Assembly (NCBI RefSeq): GCF_022559585.1
Contig: NZ_CP087114.1
Span: 1,880,501 to 1,944,500, forward strand
Origin: Bartonella machadoae
GTDB taxonomy: Bacteria; Pseudomonadota; Alphaproteobacteria; Rhizobiales; Rhizobiaceae
Length of the DNA: 64,000 bases
Direction of reading: 5' to 3'
In this document: one piece after another, positions 11,001 through 18,625 of the stretch
Layout: each line of letters starts with the position of its first letter
Position numbering within the stretch: position 1 is the first letter of the stretch
The notes under the pieces: model-generated
The model's input: the letters and a program-made list of their open reading frames with translations, nothing else
Database searches by the model: none
Told to the model about the DNA's origin: nothing
Position numbers and translations under genes: made by a program

Positions 11001-12998
11001 CTTGAAGAAAAGGACTTCTTTACACACTATATGTTTGAGAATTCGGAACGGTGTAAAAAACAACAGGAAACTGATATCCAAGTTATTGTTGGCAATCCCC
11101 CTTATTCAACAGGGCAAAGAAGTGAAAATGATAATAATGCGAATGTAGAATATGAAACACTTGATACAAGTATTAGAGATACATATGCTTTGAAATCTCA
11201 AGCAACATTAAAAAGAAATCTCTATGACAGCTATATTAGAGCCATTCGTTGGGCAAGTAATCGCTTAAGTCCGCAAGGTGGTGTCGTAGCTTATGTTTCT
11301 GGCAATGGATGGATAGATAAAACATTTGCCGATGGCATGCGAAAGTGCTTACAGAATGAATATTCTTCTATTTACATTATTAATCTTCGTGGTGATATTC
11401 GAAAAAACATAAAATCCAAAGAACTTTCAAAAGAAGGAGAAAATGTTTTTGCTTCAGGAAGCCAAAATGGAATAGCGATAACCCTTTTTGTGCGTAATCC
11501 AAAAGAAAAACAGTCCTGTAAGATTTATTATCATGACATTGGTAATAATCTCACGACGGAAAAGAAGCTGTCTATCCTCAAATTCTTTGGTAGTATTGAT
11601 GGCATTACACGGAGTGAACACGGTTGGAAAATAATTACACCAGACAAGCATGGTGATTGGATAAATCAACGTGATGACAGCTTTAAAACATTCCTAGCTA
11701 TAGGTGTTAAAAAGGGGCATGATAAAAAACTCTTTGAAACTTTTTCTTGCGGTATCGTAACCAGTCGTGATGCGTGGGCATATAACTCAAGTCGTAAAAT
11801 TTTAGCAAAAAATATGAACAATATGATTGCTTTCTATAATTGCGAAGTAAAACGTTTTAATAAGACCTATCCACGTACTGACCGTAAAACACATATCAAT
11901 GCCGTAAACAACTTTGTCAATTCGGATGAAAAGAAGATCAGTTGGAGCCATAATGTTAAACAGGATTTGCTGAAAGGAAAGCACTTCAAATTTGAAGAAA
12001 CTTGCCTTGCGCAAAGTTTGTACCGCCCTTTCACACGACAATGGCTTTACTACAATCGTACTTTCAATGAAAGAGTTTATCAAATGCCGCGTATATTCCC
12101 TATGGGAAAAACGGTTGATAATAGGGTGATACAAGTTACAGGTACAGGAACTCAATCAGGATTTTCTGTTTTTATGGCTAAAGATGTACCTAATTATCAC
12201 ACGATGGATACTGGACAATGCTTTCCACGATATTTCTATGAAGATGTTGTGGCTTCAAAAGATAAGAACGAAAAACAATCCCATTTATTTGCAAATTCTA
12301 CAGAGGAAAGCAAAGCAGCTGGTTTACAACGCCGTGATGCCATTACTGACGAAGGTTTAGCACATTTTAAGGCTGCTTATCCTAATGAAACCATAACGAA
12401 AGATGATATCTTCTATTATGTTTACGGGATCTTGCATTCTGAAGATTACCGTGCTCGCTATGCTGATAATCTCTCTAAAGAATTGCCTCGCATCCCTTGC
12501 GTAAAGAGCACTGAAGATTTCTGGGCATTTGTTAATGCGGGTCGTGAATTAGGCAATTTGCACGTTAATTATGAAACCGTAGAGCCTTATCCCGTGACCT
12601 TTAAAAAAGGCAATCCAAAACTGAAAGATATCTCTAATCCCGAAAAGTTTTATTACGTTACAGAAATGAAATTCGCAAAAATCAAAAATAGTAAGGAAAA
12701 GGATAAGTCTACAGTTATTTACAATAGCAATATCATAATAACAGATATACCTAAGGAAGCTTATGAGTATATCGTAAATGGTAAATCTGCTCTTGAATGG
12801 GTTATGGGGCGGCAATGTGTAAAGACTGATAAAAAGAGTGGCATTGTTAATGATGCCAATCGCTATGCGGTTGAGACCGTTGGCAATCCTGCTTATCCAT
12901 TGGAATTGTTCCAAAGGGTTATTACAGTGAGTTTAGAAACAATGAAGATTGTTAAGAACCTACCAAATTTGGAATTAAGAGAAACTGAAGAGACTTAA
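8010..12998 (+). CDS. Type ISP-like single-polypeptide restriction-modification enzyme (nuclease-helicase-methyltransferase)
   Basis: A 1662-residue enzyme combining all functions needed for restriction and protection. Residues ~25-150 form an Mrr-like PD-(D/E)xK nuclease (D77 in GIDLVAK, then Q92 and K94 in IQCKFY). A superfamily 2 helicase follows: Walker A ACGTGKT near 205-211, DEAH at 336-339, TATPR, and motif VI QAVGRVMRRAP. An adenine-N6 methyltransferase comes next: DPFTGTGTF from D923 for AdoMet binding and the catalytic NPPY at 1029-1032. The C-terminal third would be the target recognition domain. This order is that of LlaGI/LlaBIII type ISP enzymes, which translocate and cut between head-to-head sites. 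No start is visible upstream of the ATG at 8010. It has no partner genes; it stands alone between inverted repeats inside the integrated element, consistent with a defence cargo. Confidence 0.92.
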   Translation: MSQSLNSDNKQSSLRSLLQSYRQQATSNAKKGKIFESFVTKYLMHDPLHYGRYEKVQSYYEWAKEHEGWNKNDIGIDLVAKLRNRDGYVAIQCKFYKPDHQISKKDIDSFIAASGKDIFKYRLLVDSTEVNLSDNVNAMIKGQAIPVYRIDLRHMENSRIDWQIFATKKEVVLKSTKEPRPHQIEAIQKVCEGLQEADRGKLIMACGTGKTFTSLKIAEQIAGKGKRVLFLVPSLALVSQTIREWTADAQIPLHSFAVCSDTKVGKRRKNQDDIIEMETSDLALPATTDAQALAKEACENQADAMMVVFSTYHSIQVISDAQKDYGLPEFDLIICDEAHRTTGAVLGSDKRESEFVKVHDNSIVQGKKRLYMTATPRIFTDKLKRKADLSDAVLASMDNEDFYGKNLYTYTFSKALKDKLLAPYKVIVLAVDEAIINATIQKRLKDKNSELILDDTTKIIGCYKALAQIEKKDEDDDIKPMRRSLAFCKDIETSDKISRKFNQAIDEYHKFVPESKTSLNFEIEHIDGTFNGKDRNKLLDWLKEDTDENSCRILTNVRCLSEGVDVPSLDAVMFLHPRKSHVDIIQAVGRVMRRAPNKETGYIILPVGIPFNIPPAQALENNKKYDVIWQVLNALRAHDDHFKNKMKALELNQDIRHLFEVVGVTLNPALKAMTDVVDELSFHARSESAGLHIGSLARETSHEDNGQGELELDVYIDQFSRAIKPIIADKCTEPNQWGNWAGNVAEIAQNHIIRLKSLLADKKSEAYDAFNTFHKELKNGLNDSIEQEDALEMLAQHLVTRPIFESLFDGNEFVSKNAISQAMEKILAELDKMNIKEEAKDLEKFYNSVKEDTDGIIDAHAKQNLIIKLYEDFFTKAFKKTTDKLGIVYTPIEIVDFILHSVNDVLEQEFGKSLSTRGVSILDPFTGTGTFITRLLHSNLIKPEDMEYKFRHEIKANEIVLLAYYIAAINIEATYHSLMKGDYIPFEGICLTDTFLMLEEKDFFTHYMFENSERCKKQQETDIQVIVGNPPYSTGQRSENDNNANVEYETLDTSIRDTYALKSQATLKRNLYDSYIRAIRWASNRLSPQGGVVAYVSGNGWIDKTFADGMRKCLQNEYSSIYIINLRGDIRKNIKSKELSKEGENVFASGSQNGIAITLFVRNPKEKQSCKIYYHDIGNNLTTEKKLSILKFFGSIDGITRSEHGWKIITPDKHGDWINQRDDSFKTFLAIGVKKGHDKKLFETFSCGIVTSRDAWAYNSSRKILAKNMNNMIAFYNCEVKRFNKTYPRTDRKTHINAVNNFVNSDEKKISWSHNVKQDLLKGKHFKFEETCLAQSLYRPFTRQWLYYNRTFNERVYQMPRIFPMGKTVDNRVIQVTGTGTQSGFSVFMAKDVPNYHTMDTGQCFPRYFYEDVVASKDKNEKQSHLFANSTEESKAAGLQRRDAITDEGLAHFKAAYPNETITKDDIFYYVYGILHSEDYRARYADNLSKELPRIPCVKSTEDFWAFVNAGRELGNLHVNYETVEPYPVTFKKGNPKLKDISNPEKFYYVTEMKFAKIKNSKEKDKSTVIYNSNIIITDIPKEAYEYIVNGKSALEWVMGRQCVKTDKKSGIVNDANRYAVETVGNPAYPLELFQRVITVSLETMKIVKNLPNLELRETEET

Positions 12999-14229
12999 GA
13001 CTTATGAAGCATGCCTATCATATGAACATGCCAATCTCATAAGGGGTATAGATCTTATAACCGTAATCTATACTTCTCTTGTTATGTTGCTTATGTACAA
13101 TCTTAAAAGGAATGATTTACCGTGCGCTATTCTAAAAAGAGAAGATAAGATTTTTTACATTGCCTTTAAAAGATTATATCGCAATCTCAAATGAGAGCAT
13201 CATATCTTTCAAAAGCTCTCTTTAAAGAGAAGAATGAATGTTTTTATCTTTACGTTATGACACCTTCAAAACCCTCAAAAACCCTCAAAACATATAGTAA
13301 TGGTTGCATTTATACGATATATCGTCAATTATCAGTTGTTTTTTGAAAATTGATAAAAATTAACTTATTGAAATATAACACTTTTTATTTTTTACTAAAA
13401 ATTTTTTTTAAAGTGAGGCTAAAAAAGAACCCTCAAAACCTTCAAAACCCTCAAAACCTATAAAATTAATAGCTATAAAAGCCTTGATAGCATTTCTTAT
13501 AATCACAAGCTGTTTTTTGAAAGGCTTTAAAGGATTATATACCCTCTCATAAAACATGATTTAAACACGCACTCTAATCATAAATGTTGTCTGTTAAATT
13601 TTTAGACAGATACTGACAAGTTTTGTTCAATTGATATCAATTGTCACTATAAATCATCTTATTAGCACTGATTATTTCTCAAAACATACTAACATATTGA
13701 AATATAATGGTTTTTATTTTTATCAAAAAGTTTTTTTTAAAATGAGGGGGTAAAATGACTGCTAATAACTGACAAGAGACAAAAGCCCATAAAAAGGCAT
13801 TTTGATAAGGATATAAGAATTCAAAATGTTTTTATAAAAATCAAAACCGCATGATCATATTATCCTTTTTATGAGAATGATGCGGTGGCTATAGAGAATG
13901 AATCAAAACACTAGATTTGAATCAAAAGCGTTGTGTATAAAGACGCGGTCTCTATAAAGCTGTCTAAATTACAAACCTCTTATAAAAAATTCACAAAAAT
14001 ATTCACAAGTTATCTCATAAAAATAATGATGCGTTATAAAGTTAAAAATAGGCATTATGAGAGCGTTTTTAGTTATTATGATGTTTAAAAGAGAAAAATA
14101 ACGCAATTGCGTAATATAGAGTCAAATAAAGTCAATAAAACAGAAAATATTTATAAGCATATGACGCATATTTATACACAATGGTATAAAAAATAATTAT
14201 AAAAAAACACAAAAAAGAATAAAAGATAG
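12999..14229. other. AT-rich non-coding region with repeats
   Basis: No gene is seen on either strand. It holds the right inverted-repeat arm (13263-13459) and a shorter diverged relative of the arm core at about 13676-13757 in the same orientation. The rest is low-complexity AT-rich DNA up to the promoter at 14230. Confidence 0.5.
13263..13459 (-). repeat. Right arm of ~195-bp inverted repeat
   Basis: Reverse complement of 7556-7748, with the same TTTTGAGGG-type words at both ends and the same AT-rich core. By eye the arms differ at only a few positions per hundred bases. They lie about 450 bp upstream and 265 bp downstream of the restriction-modification gene. Confidence 0.88.
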
Positions 14230-14258
14230 TTGACAATAAATACGTATTTTGTTATATA
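14230..14258 (+). promoter_or_regulatory. Strong sigma-70-type promoter
   Basis: TTGACA at 14230-14235, a 17-base spacer, then TATATA at 14253-14258. The -35 is a perfect consensus and the spacing ideal. Transcription would run through the foldable leader at 14373-14452 into the NA-repeat genes. Confidence 0.7.
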
Positions 14259-14372
14259 AATAATCAAGTGATGAAAAACACTTAATGATAAGCGGATAGG
14301 TTACGAAACAACCTTTCCAAAACCTTTTAAAAGCAACTATCTTTTATGCTTTTGTTAGTATATTAAGATTTT

Positions 14373-14452
14373 GCCGGGTGTGTTACGTCATACAAGACTC
14401 TTATGAGAAAAGCGTAACAACGGACTTATCACCGTGTTTTTCAACGCCCGGT
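14373..14452 (+). ncRNA. Structured leader RNA, three-way junction, C4/ash-like
   Basis: The 80 bases fold on paper into a closed junction. A closing stem pairs GCCGGGTG (14373-14380) with CGCCCGGT (14445-14452), 8 pairs including two G-U. One arm pairs GTTACG (14382-14387) with CGTAAC (14413-14418) and continues with TCATA (14388-14392) and TATGA (14402-14406). A second arm pairs ACGG (14420-14423) with CCGT (14432-14435). Size, three arms and phage context recall C4 antisense RNAs and the ash/icd leaders of P4-like elements; that assignment is inference. The frame through it (GTG at 14378) is open into the next gene, so a leader peptide fusion cannot be excluded. Confidence 0.5.
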
Positions 14453-14503
14453 GCCCTTATAGGGGTGTCAATGAAAAACAGTATTGATAAGGAGACACTA
14501 GCT

Positions 14504-15214
14504 ATGAACGCTACTGTTAATAAGAAAGCAACATCCAAAAAATATGAATTAACTGATGATATGCAATGCATAGATGGTCACTTATTGTACCGTATCCGTG
14601 CCTTAAAAGACTTTGCTGATGTCAAAAAAGGTGACTTTGGTGGCTTTATTGAAAACGAAGATAACCTCTCTCATGATGGGGATTGCTGGGTTTATGATCA
14701 TGCTCGTGTCTTTGAAAATGCTCGGGTCTTTGAGAATGCAAAAATAAAAGGTTATTTTGTTGATGTCTATGGGGATGCAAAAATTTATGGAAATGCGATT
14801 TTTGAAGGCATGTCTATAAATGATTATTGTGAGGTCTATGGCAATGCCCATGTGCAAAATGCTGCTGTAATTGAAGGCAATGTTAAAATTTATGATAACG
14901 CCTCTGTAAGTGGGCATGCCCATATTTCTGATATGACCGTCATTTGCGATAATGCCCATGTCGGTGGCAATGCAAAAATAAGTGATGGTGCTTATATATG
15001 TGATTATTCCTATGTCGTTGATGATGCCGTGGTTTGTGGCTCTCTTGTCTCAGGAGATTCTTGTGTTCATAGCGCCGCCTCGTTAACTCCTGATGATCAA
15101 CTTCATGATGAGGCAATTCCAAGGTTTGGTAGTGAGGAAGATTATTATCGTCATGAATATTATGATGATTATAGTTATGATTACAATTTTGAAAATGCAA
15201 ATCAAACTGCGTAA
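14504..15214 (+). CDS. NA-repeat protein 1, beta-helix-like, phage-associated
   Basis: A 236-residue protein with a conserved N-terminal module (KKYELTDD...LYRIRALKDFADVKKGDFGG then FIENEDNLSHDGDCWVYDHA) followed by hexapeptide-like repeats of the form x-V/I-x-x-N/D-A. Such repeats usually build a left-handed beta-helix or polymer-forming fold; related proteins are common in prophages. The tail is rich in Y and D. I chose the ATG at 14504 because AAGGAG lies 9 bases upstream; the frame is open back to a GTG at 14378 within the leader RNA. No catalytic residues are seen and the function is unknown. It is the first of three tandem paralogues. Confidence 0.75.
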   Translation: MNATVNKKATSKKYELTDDMQCIDGHLLYRIRALKDFADVKKGDFGGFIENEDNLSHDGDCWVYDHARVFENARVFENAKIKGYFVDVYGDAKIYGNAIFEGMSINDYCEVYGNAHVQNAAVIEGNVKIYDNASVSGHAHISDMTVICDNAHVGGNAKISDGAYICDYSYVVDDAVVCGSLVSGDSCVHSAASLTPDDQLHDEAIPRFGSEEDYYRHEYYDDYSYDYNFENANQTA

Positions 15215-15221
15215 ATAACAC

Positions 15222-15240
15222 CGTGGGCGCGGCGGGGGCG
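15222..15240 (+). terminator. GC-rich hairpin between NA-repeat genes
   Basis: GGGCGC and GCGCCC pair around a 7-base G-rich loop just after the first NA-repeat stop codon. A near-identical copy follows the second gene at about 15990-16008. The composition is striking in this AT-rich region. No clear T-run follows, so a terminator, attenuator or recombination site are all possible. Confidence 0.4.
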
Positions 15241-15298
15241 CCCCTTCTTAAGAACATTTCATTCAAATTTTATCCATTATTTAGATTGGGAGCTCCCT

Positions 15299-15982
15299 AT
15301 GACCACTAAAACTGTATCTAAAATTGTATCCAAAAAATATGAATTAACAAATGAAACGCATGTCGTTGGTAATCGTACCCTTTATCGCATTCGTGCATTA
15401 AGAGATTTTGCTGATGTCAAGGCTGGTCAATTGGGGGGCTTTATTGAGAATGAAAATAATCTCTCTCATGATGGTAACTGCTGGGTTTATGATGATGCGT
15501 GGGTTGCTGACAATGGCGTCGTGTCTGATAATGCGCAAGTTTCCAATTATGCTAGCGTTTTCGATAATGCAAAGGTTTGTGACAATGCAAAGGTTTGTGA
15601 TTATGCAAAAATTTATGACAATGCAAAAATTGCTGATAATGCTAGGGTTTTGGGAAGGGCTTTTGTTTACAATCATGCCTGTGTTTTGAATAATTCTGAA
15701 GTTTCTGACAGGGCTGTTATAAAAGGCAATGCAAAAATTTATGAGAACGCTTTACTAACTGGCTATGCGCAAGCTTATGGGAATGCAAAGATTTTTGGTA
15801 ACGCACAAGTTTGGTTTTTTGCTGTGGTTTGTGATGATGCTTGTATTTATGACAATGCTAAAATTACAGGTGGTACATACATTTGCAATAAAGTGAGTGT
15901 TTTTGGTAATTCATATATAGATACAAAAAAATTGAATGGTAAAATCAAAATTTGTGATCAAATCATAAATCAAGCAGCATAA
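15299..15982 (+). CDS. NA-repeat protein 2, beta-helix-like
   Basis: A 227-residue paralogue of the preceding gene with the same N-terminal module (KKYELTNETHVVGN, LGGFIENENNLSHDGNCWVY) and about 25 hexapeptide-like turns with N-A or D-A steps. Neighbouring turns such as AKVCDNAKVCDYAKIYDNAK are nearly identical in DNA, so repeat number could change by slippage. A weak purine-rich site (TTGGGAG) precedes the ATG. Function unknown; a structural or phage-encoded surface role is only a guess. It shares the promoter of the first gene. Confidence 0.75.
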   Translation: MTTKTVSKIVSKKYELTNETHVVGNRTLYRIRALRDFADVKAGQLGGFIENENNLSHDGNCWVYDDAWVADNGVVSDNAQVSNYASVFDNAKVCDNAKVCDYAKIYDNAKIADNARVLGRAFVYNHACVLNNSEVSDRAVIKGNAKIYENALLTGYAQAYGNAKIFGNAQVWFFAVVCDDACIYDNAKITGGTYICNKVSVFGNSYIDTKKLNGKIKICDQIINQAA

Positions 15983-15989
15983 ATAACAC

Positions 15990-16009
15990 CACGGGCGCGG
16001 CGGGGGCGC
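15990..16009 (+). terminator. Second copy of GC-rich hairpin
   Basis: Same GGGCGC/GCGCC stem and G-rich loop as at 15222-15240, placed at the same distance after the stop codon. This shows that gene plus hairpin was duplicated as a unit. Confidence 0.4.
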
Positions 16010-16059
16010 CTGCTTTCCAAATCTTTCATTTAAAATCTCATTCTATAAGGATTGTTTCT

Positions 16060-16251
16060 ATGCAAAAGAAATTTGCACTTACAAATGAAACGCGTCTCTT
16101 TGCTAATCGCATATTGTATCGCATTCAGGCTTTAAAAAGCTTTTCTGATGTCAAGGCTGGTCAACTCGGTGGTTTTATCGAAAATGAAAGCAATTTATCT
16201 CATGATGGCAATTGCTGGGTTTATGGTAATGCTCTTGTAGCTTGCCACTAG
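16060..16251 (+). pseudogene. Truncated third NA-repeat protein
   Basis: Only the N-terminal module survives (LTNETRLFANRILYRIQALK to NLSHDGNCWVYGNALV), then the frame stops at 63 residues where the other two copies continue with about 25 repeat turns. It may still yield a small protein of just the N-terminal domain, but a 3' deletion is the simplest reading. AAGGATTG precedes the ATG. The break marks the probable right end of the element. Confidence 0.65.
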
Positions 16252-16614
16252 GTTTTGCATAATTTGACACTGGGTTTTGCAGCAATTCATTTTTTTTCAC
16301 AGAGCTTTTAAGCGGTTCTCAGAGAAGCTTTAAGAGGTATCTAGAGCCGCTTTCATGAGTCTTATTTTTATTGGCTCAGAATCGCAATTTGAGGCGATTC
16401 ATCTTTTCCAACAATCCCCTTATTTGATATCTAAAATCTGTAAGATATGCATGTAGAGAGCAGTAAATTTTGTATCATTTGCATCATATTTTGTAAAAAT
16501 AACTTCATTTTCAAAGGATTTTCATTTTTTTAAAGAGCTCTCAAAGGGTCTTCAAAGGCCTTTCAAAGGCCATTTATTGCCCCTTTTATGCATGTTTTTC
16601 TCTTATGATTTTCT
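16252..16614. other. Intergenic with short repeats
   Basis: No gene is seen. It contains repeated words TTTCAAAGGCC near 16555-16573 and several GAGCTTT/AGAGC words. It is the junction between the integrated element and the dnaB block. Confidence 0.35.
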
Positions 16615-18087
16615 TCATAGATCACTAAAACGTGTAAAATCAGCTTGGAAAGCAAGAGGAACAGTGCCTGTGGGACCATGGCGTTGTTTGGCGATAATCA
16701 CCTCCGCCTGCCCCCTCACCTGATCCATCTTCTCTTGCCATTTAACAGATTCAACGCTGCCTTCCTTTGGCTGTTCATTTTTTAAGTAATATTCTTCACG
16801 ATAGACAAACAAAACAATATCAGCATCTTGTTCAATCGAACCGGATTCACGTAAATCAGAAAGTTGTGGCCGTTTATCGGTGCGGTTTTCAACTTGCCGT
16901 GAAAGCTGTGAAAGAGCAATGATAGGAATATTTAGTTCTTTTGCTAGCGCTTTAAGAGCCATGGTAATAGCTGTCATTTCTTGCACACGGCTGTCTGAGG
17001 AACGCTTTGTATGACCCGTCACGAGCTGGATATAATCAATAATCAACACATCTAAACCATGTTGCCGTTTGAGGCGCCTTGCACGCGCTGCCAATTGAGC
17101 AACAGACAGACCACCCGTTTGGTCGATATAAAGCGGGGCTTTTTGCAGAGAACGTGTCATGTGGATGAGTTTAGTAAATTGCTGTTCTGAGAGATTGCCC
17201 CGCCTAATATCAGAAGAAGAGACCTCCGTTTGCTCAGAAATGATACGGGTTGCTAGCTGCTCTGAGGACATTTCTAGGGAGAAGAATCCAACAATGCCTC
17301 CCCCATTGTCTTGTTCTTGTGTTTGGTCATCACGCTTGTAAGCATTGGCAATATTAAAGGCAATGTTGGTTGCAAGAGAGGTTTTCCCCATACCGGGGCG
17401 ACCAGCGATGATAATGAGATCAGATTTTTGTAACCCTCCCATTTTCTCATCAAGGTTTTTGATATGGGTTGCGATTCCTGAAAGCCTTGAGGAACGCGCT
17501 TTAGCAGCACTTGCCATGGTAAGCGCCTTTGTGAGAGCGCCTGCAAAATTTTCAAATCCACCGCCATATTTTCCTTTTTCTGCTAATTCAAACAACTGCT
17601 GCTCGATCATTTCAATCTGTTGTGAGGGACTCAATTCTACAGGAGCATCAAAGGCTTTATTAACAATTTCATTGCCAAGATTAATCAAACAGCGTCGCAG
17701 GAAAAGATCATAAATAATCCGCCCGTAATCTTGTGCATTAATGATGGTGATCGCTTCTTTAGCGAGACGTACAACGTAATGAAAGACAGTGATATCACCA
17801 ATTTTTTCTTCTGCTGGAAGAAAGGGTTTCATGGTCACGGGATTGGCAAGTTTTCCCTTATGGATCATCTGTGAGGCAATCTCAAAGATCTTTTGATGCA
17901 AGGGTTCAAAAAAATGCTCTGCTTTAAGAAAGTCCGAAACGCAATCAAGCGCATCATTGTTTATGAGAATTGCCCCGAGCAAGGCTTGTTCCGCTTCAAG
18001 ATTGTGTGGGACCTCTCGAAATGAAGAGAGCATGTTATCCCTTTGATTTTCTTGTGCACGGCATTCTACGAGGTTGACTTTTCCCAT
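16615..18087 (-). CDS. dnaB: Replicative DNA helicase DnaB, probably prophage copy
   Basis: A 490-residue hexameric 5'-3' helicase of the DnaB family. The N-terminal primase-interacting domain begins PHNLEAEQALLGAIL. The RecA-like domain has Walker A GRPGMGKT (229-236), FSLEMSSEQL, Walker B LIIDYIQL, SQLSRQVE, and DLRESGSIEQDADIV with the arginine-finger region. Length and motif set are complete, so it should be active. ATG at 18087 overlaps the stump of a phage gene; a second ATG at 18033 has AAAGGGA five bases upstream and may be the true start, leaving 8 residues before PHNLEAEQ. The adjacent phage late-control remnant suggests a prophage origin rather than the housekeeping copy. Confidence 0.88.
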   Translation of the reverse strand: MGKVNLVECRAQENQRDNMLSSFREVPHNLEAEQALLGAILINNDALDCVSDFLKAEHFFEPLHQKIFEIASQMIHKGKLANPVTMKPFLPAEEKIGDITVFHYVVRLAKEAITIINAQDYGRIIYDLFLRRCLINLGNEIVNKAFDAPVELSPSQQIEMIEQQLFELAEKGKYGGGFENFAGALTKALTMASAAKARSSRLSGIATHIKNLDEKMGGLQKSDLIIIAGRPGMGKTSLATNIAFNIANAYKRDDQTQEQDNGGGIVGFFSLEMSSEQLATRIISEQTEVSSSDIRRGNLSEQQFTKLIHMTRSLQKAPLYIDQTGGLSVAQLAARARRLKRQHGLDVLIIDYIQLVTGHTKRSSDSRVQEMTAITMALKALAKELNIPIIALSQLSRQVENRTDKRPQLSDLRESGSIEQDADIVLFVYREEYYLKNEQPKEGSVESVKWQEKMDQVRGQAEVIIAKQRHGPTGTVPLAFQADFTRFSDL

Positions 18088-18234
18088 GGCTGTTTTCCCT
18101 TCTCTGGTGCCTCTAAGGTGATTTCTGTGGTATAGCCGCTTTGTTTCTCATAGCGGTGGGTCACGGTTGCGGCTTTCCATGGACCATTGATTTGCTCTCG
18201 GAATCCGCGCAAAATGAGAGGTTGAGAAGAATCT
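18066..18234 (-). pseudogene. C-terminal stump of phage late control protein D (P2 gpD-like)
   Basis: The minus-strand frame reads from 18234 to a TAG at 18066-18068 and encodes about 55 residues, including INGPWKAATVTHRYEKQSGY. This resembles the C-terminus of gpD-type tail proteins, where a G-x-W-x-V-x-x-V-x-H element followed by G-Y-T-T is conserved. An upstream in-frame stop removes the rest. It overlaps the first 18 codons of the long dnaB frame. Family call by eye only. Confidence 0.55.
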
Positions 18235-18237
18235 TAT

Positions 18238-18625
18238 GAGAAATAATCAACAATACTGAATAGTATCGTCATGCTTCAATTTGATAAAATATTAAACTGT
18301 AATAAAAATTAAATCTAACTTTAGAATTATACCACACTTGTTTTTCTGAAAATGTATTCAAAATATTTACAATAAAATTCTTTTAAGACAATATATTATA
18401 AATAAATTTTGTATAAATTTGCACTCTTTCTATAAAGTATATTTAATTCTTTATGTATTTTAAGTATAAATTACCATAATATAATATTAATACTGCATTT
18501 GACAAATTAAAGTAAATTCATTAACTGTAGTTAATATTTCAAATATCCATTGTTATTCTTCTAACGCATTTATTAAGCGGGAAAAACATTGAGGGATTAA
18601 TTGAGGGATTATAAGTGAGGAAAGC
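18238..18625. other. AT-rich upstream region of first autotransporter
   Basis: No gene is seen. Very AT-rich, with a TTGACA at 18498-18503 and a direct repeat TTGAGGGATTA at about 18589-18611 just before the autotransporter start. Probably carries its promoter; no confident -10 was picked. Confidence 0.35.

Noticed and set aside
7556..13459. Insertion sequence containing the restriction-modification gene
   Set aside because: There are inverted repeats but no transposase and no target duplication visible, so it is listed only as an inverted-repeat-flanked gene.
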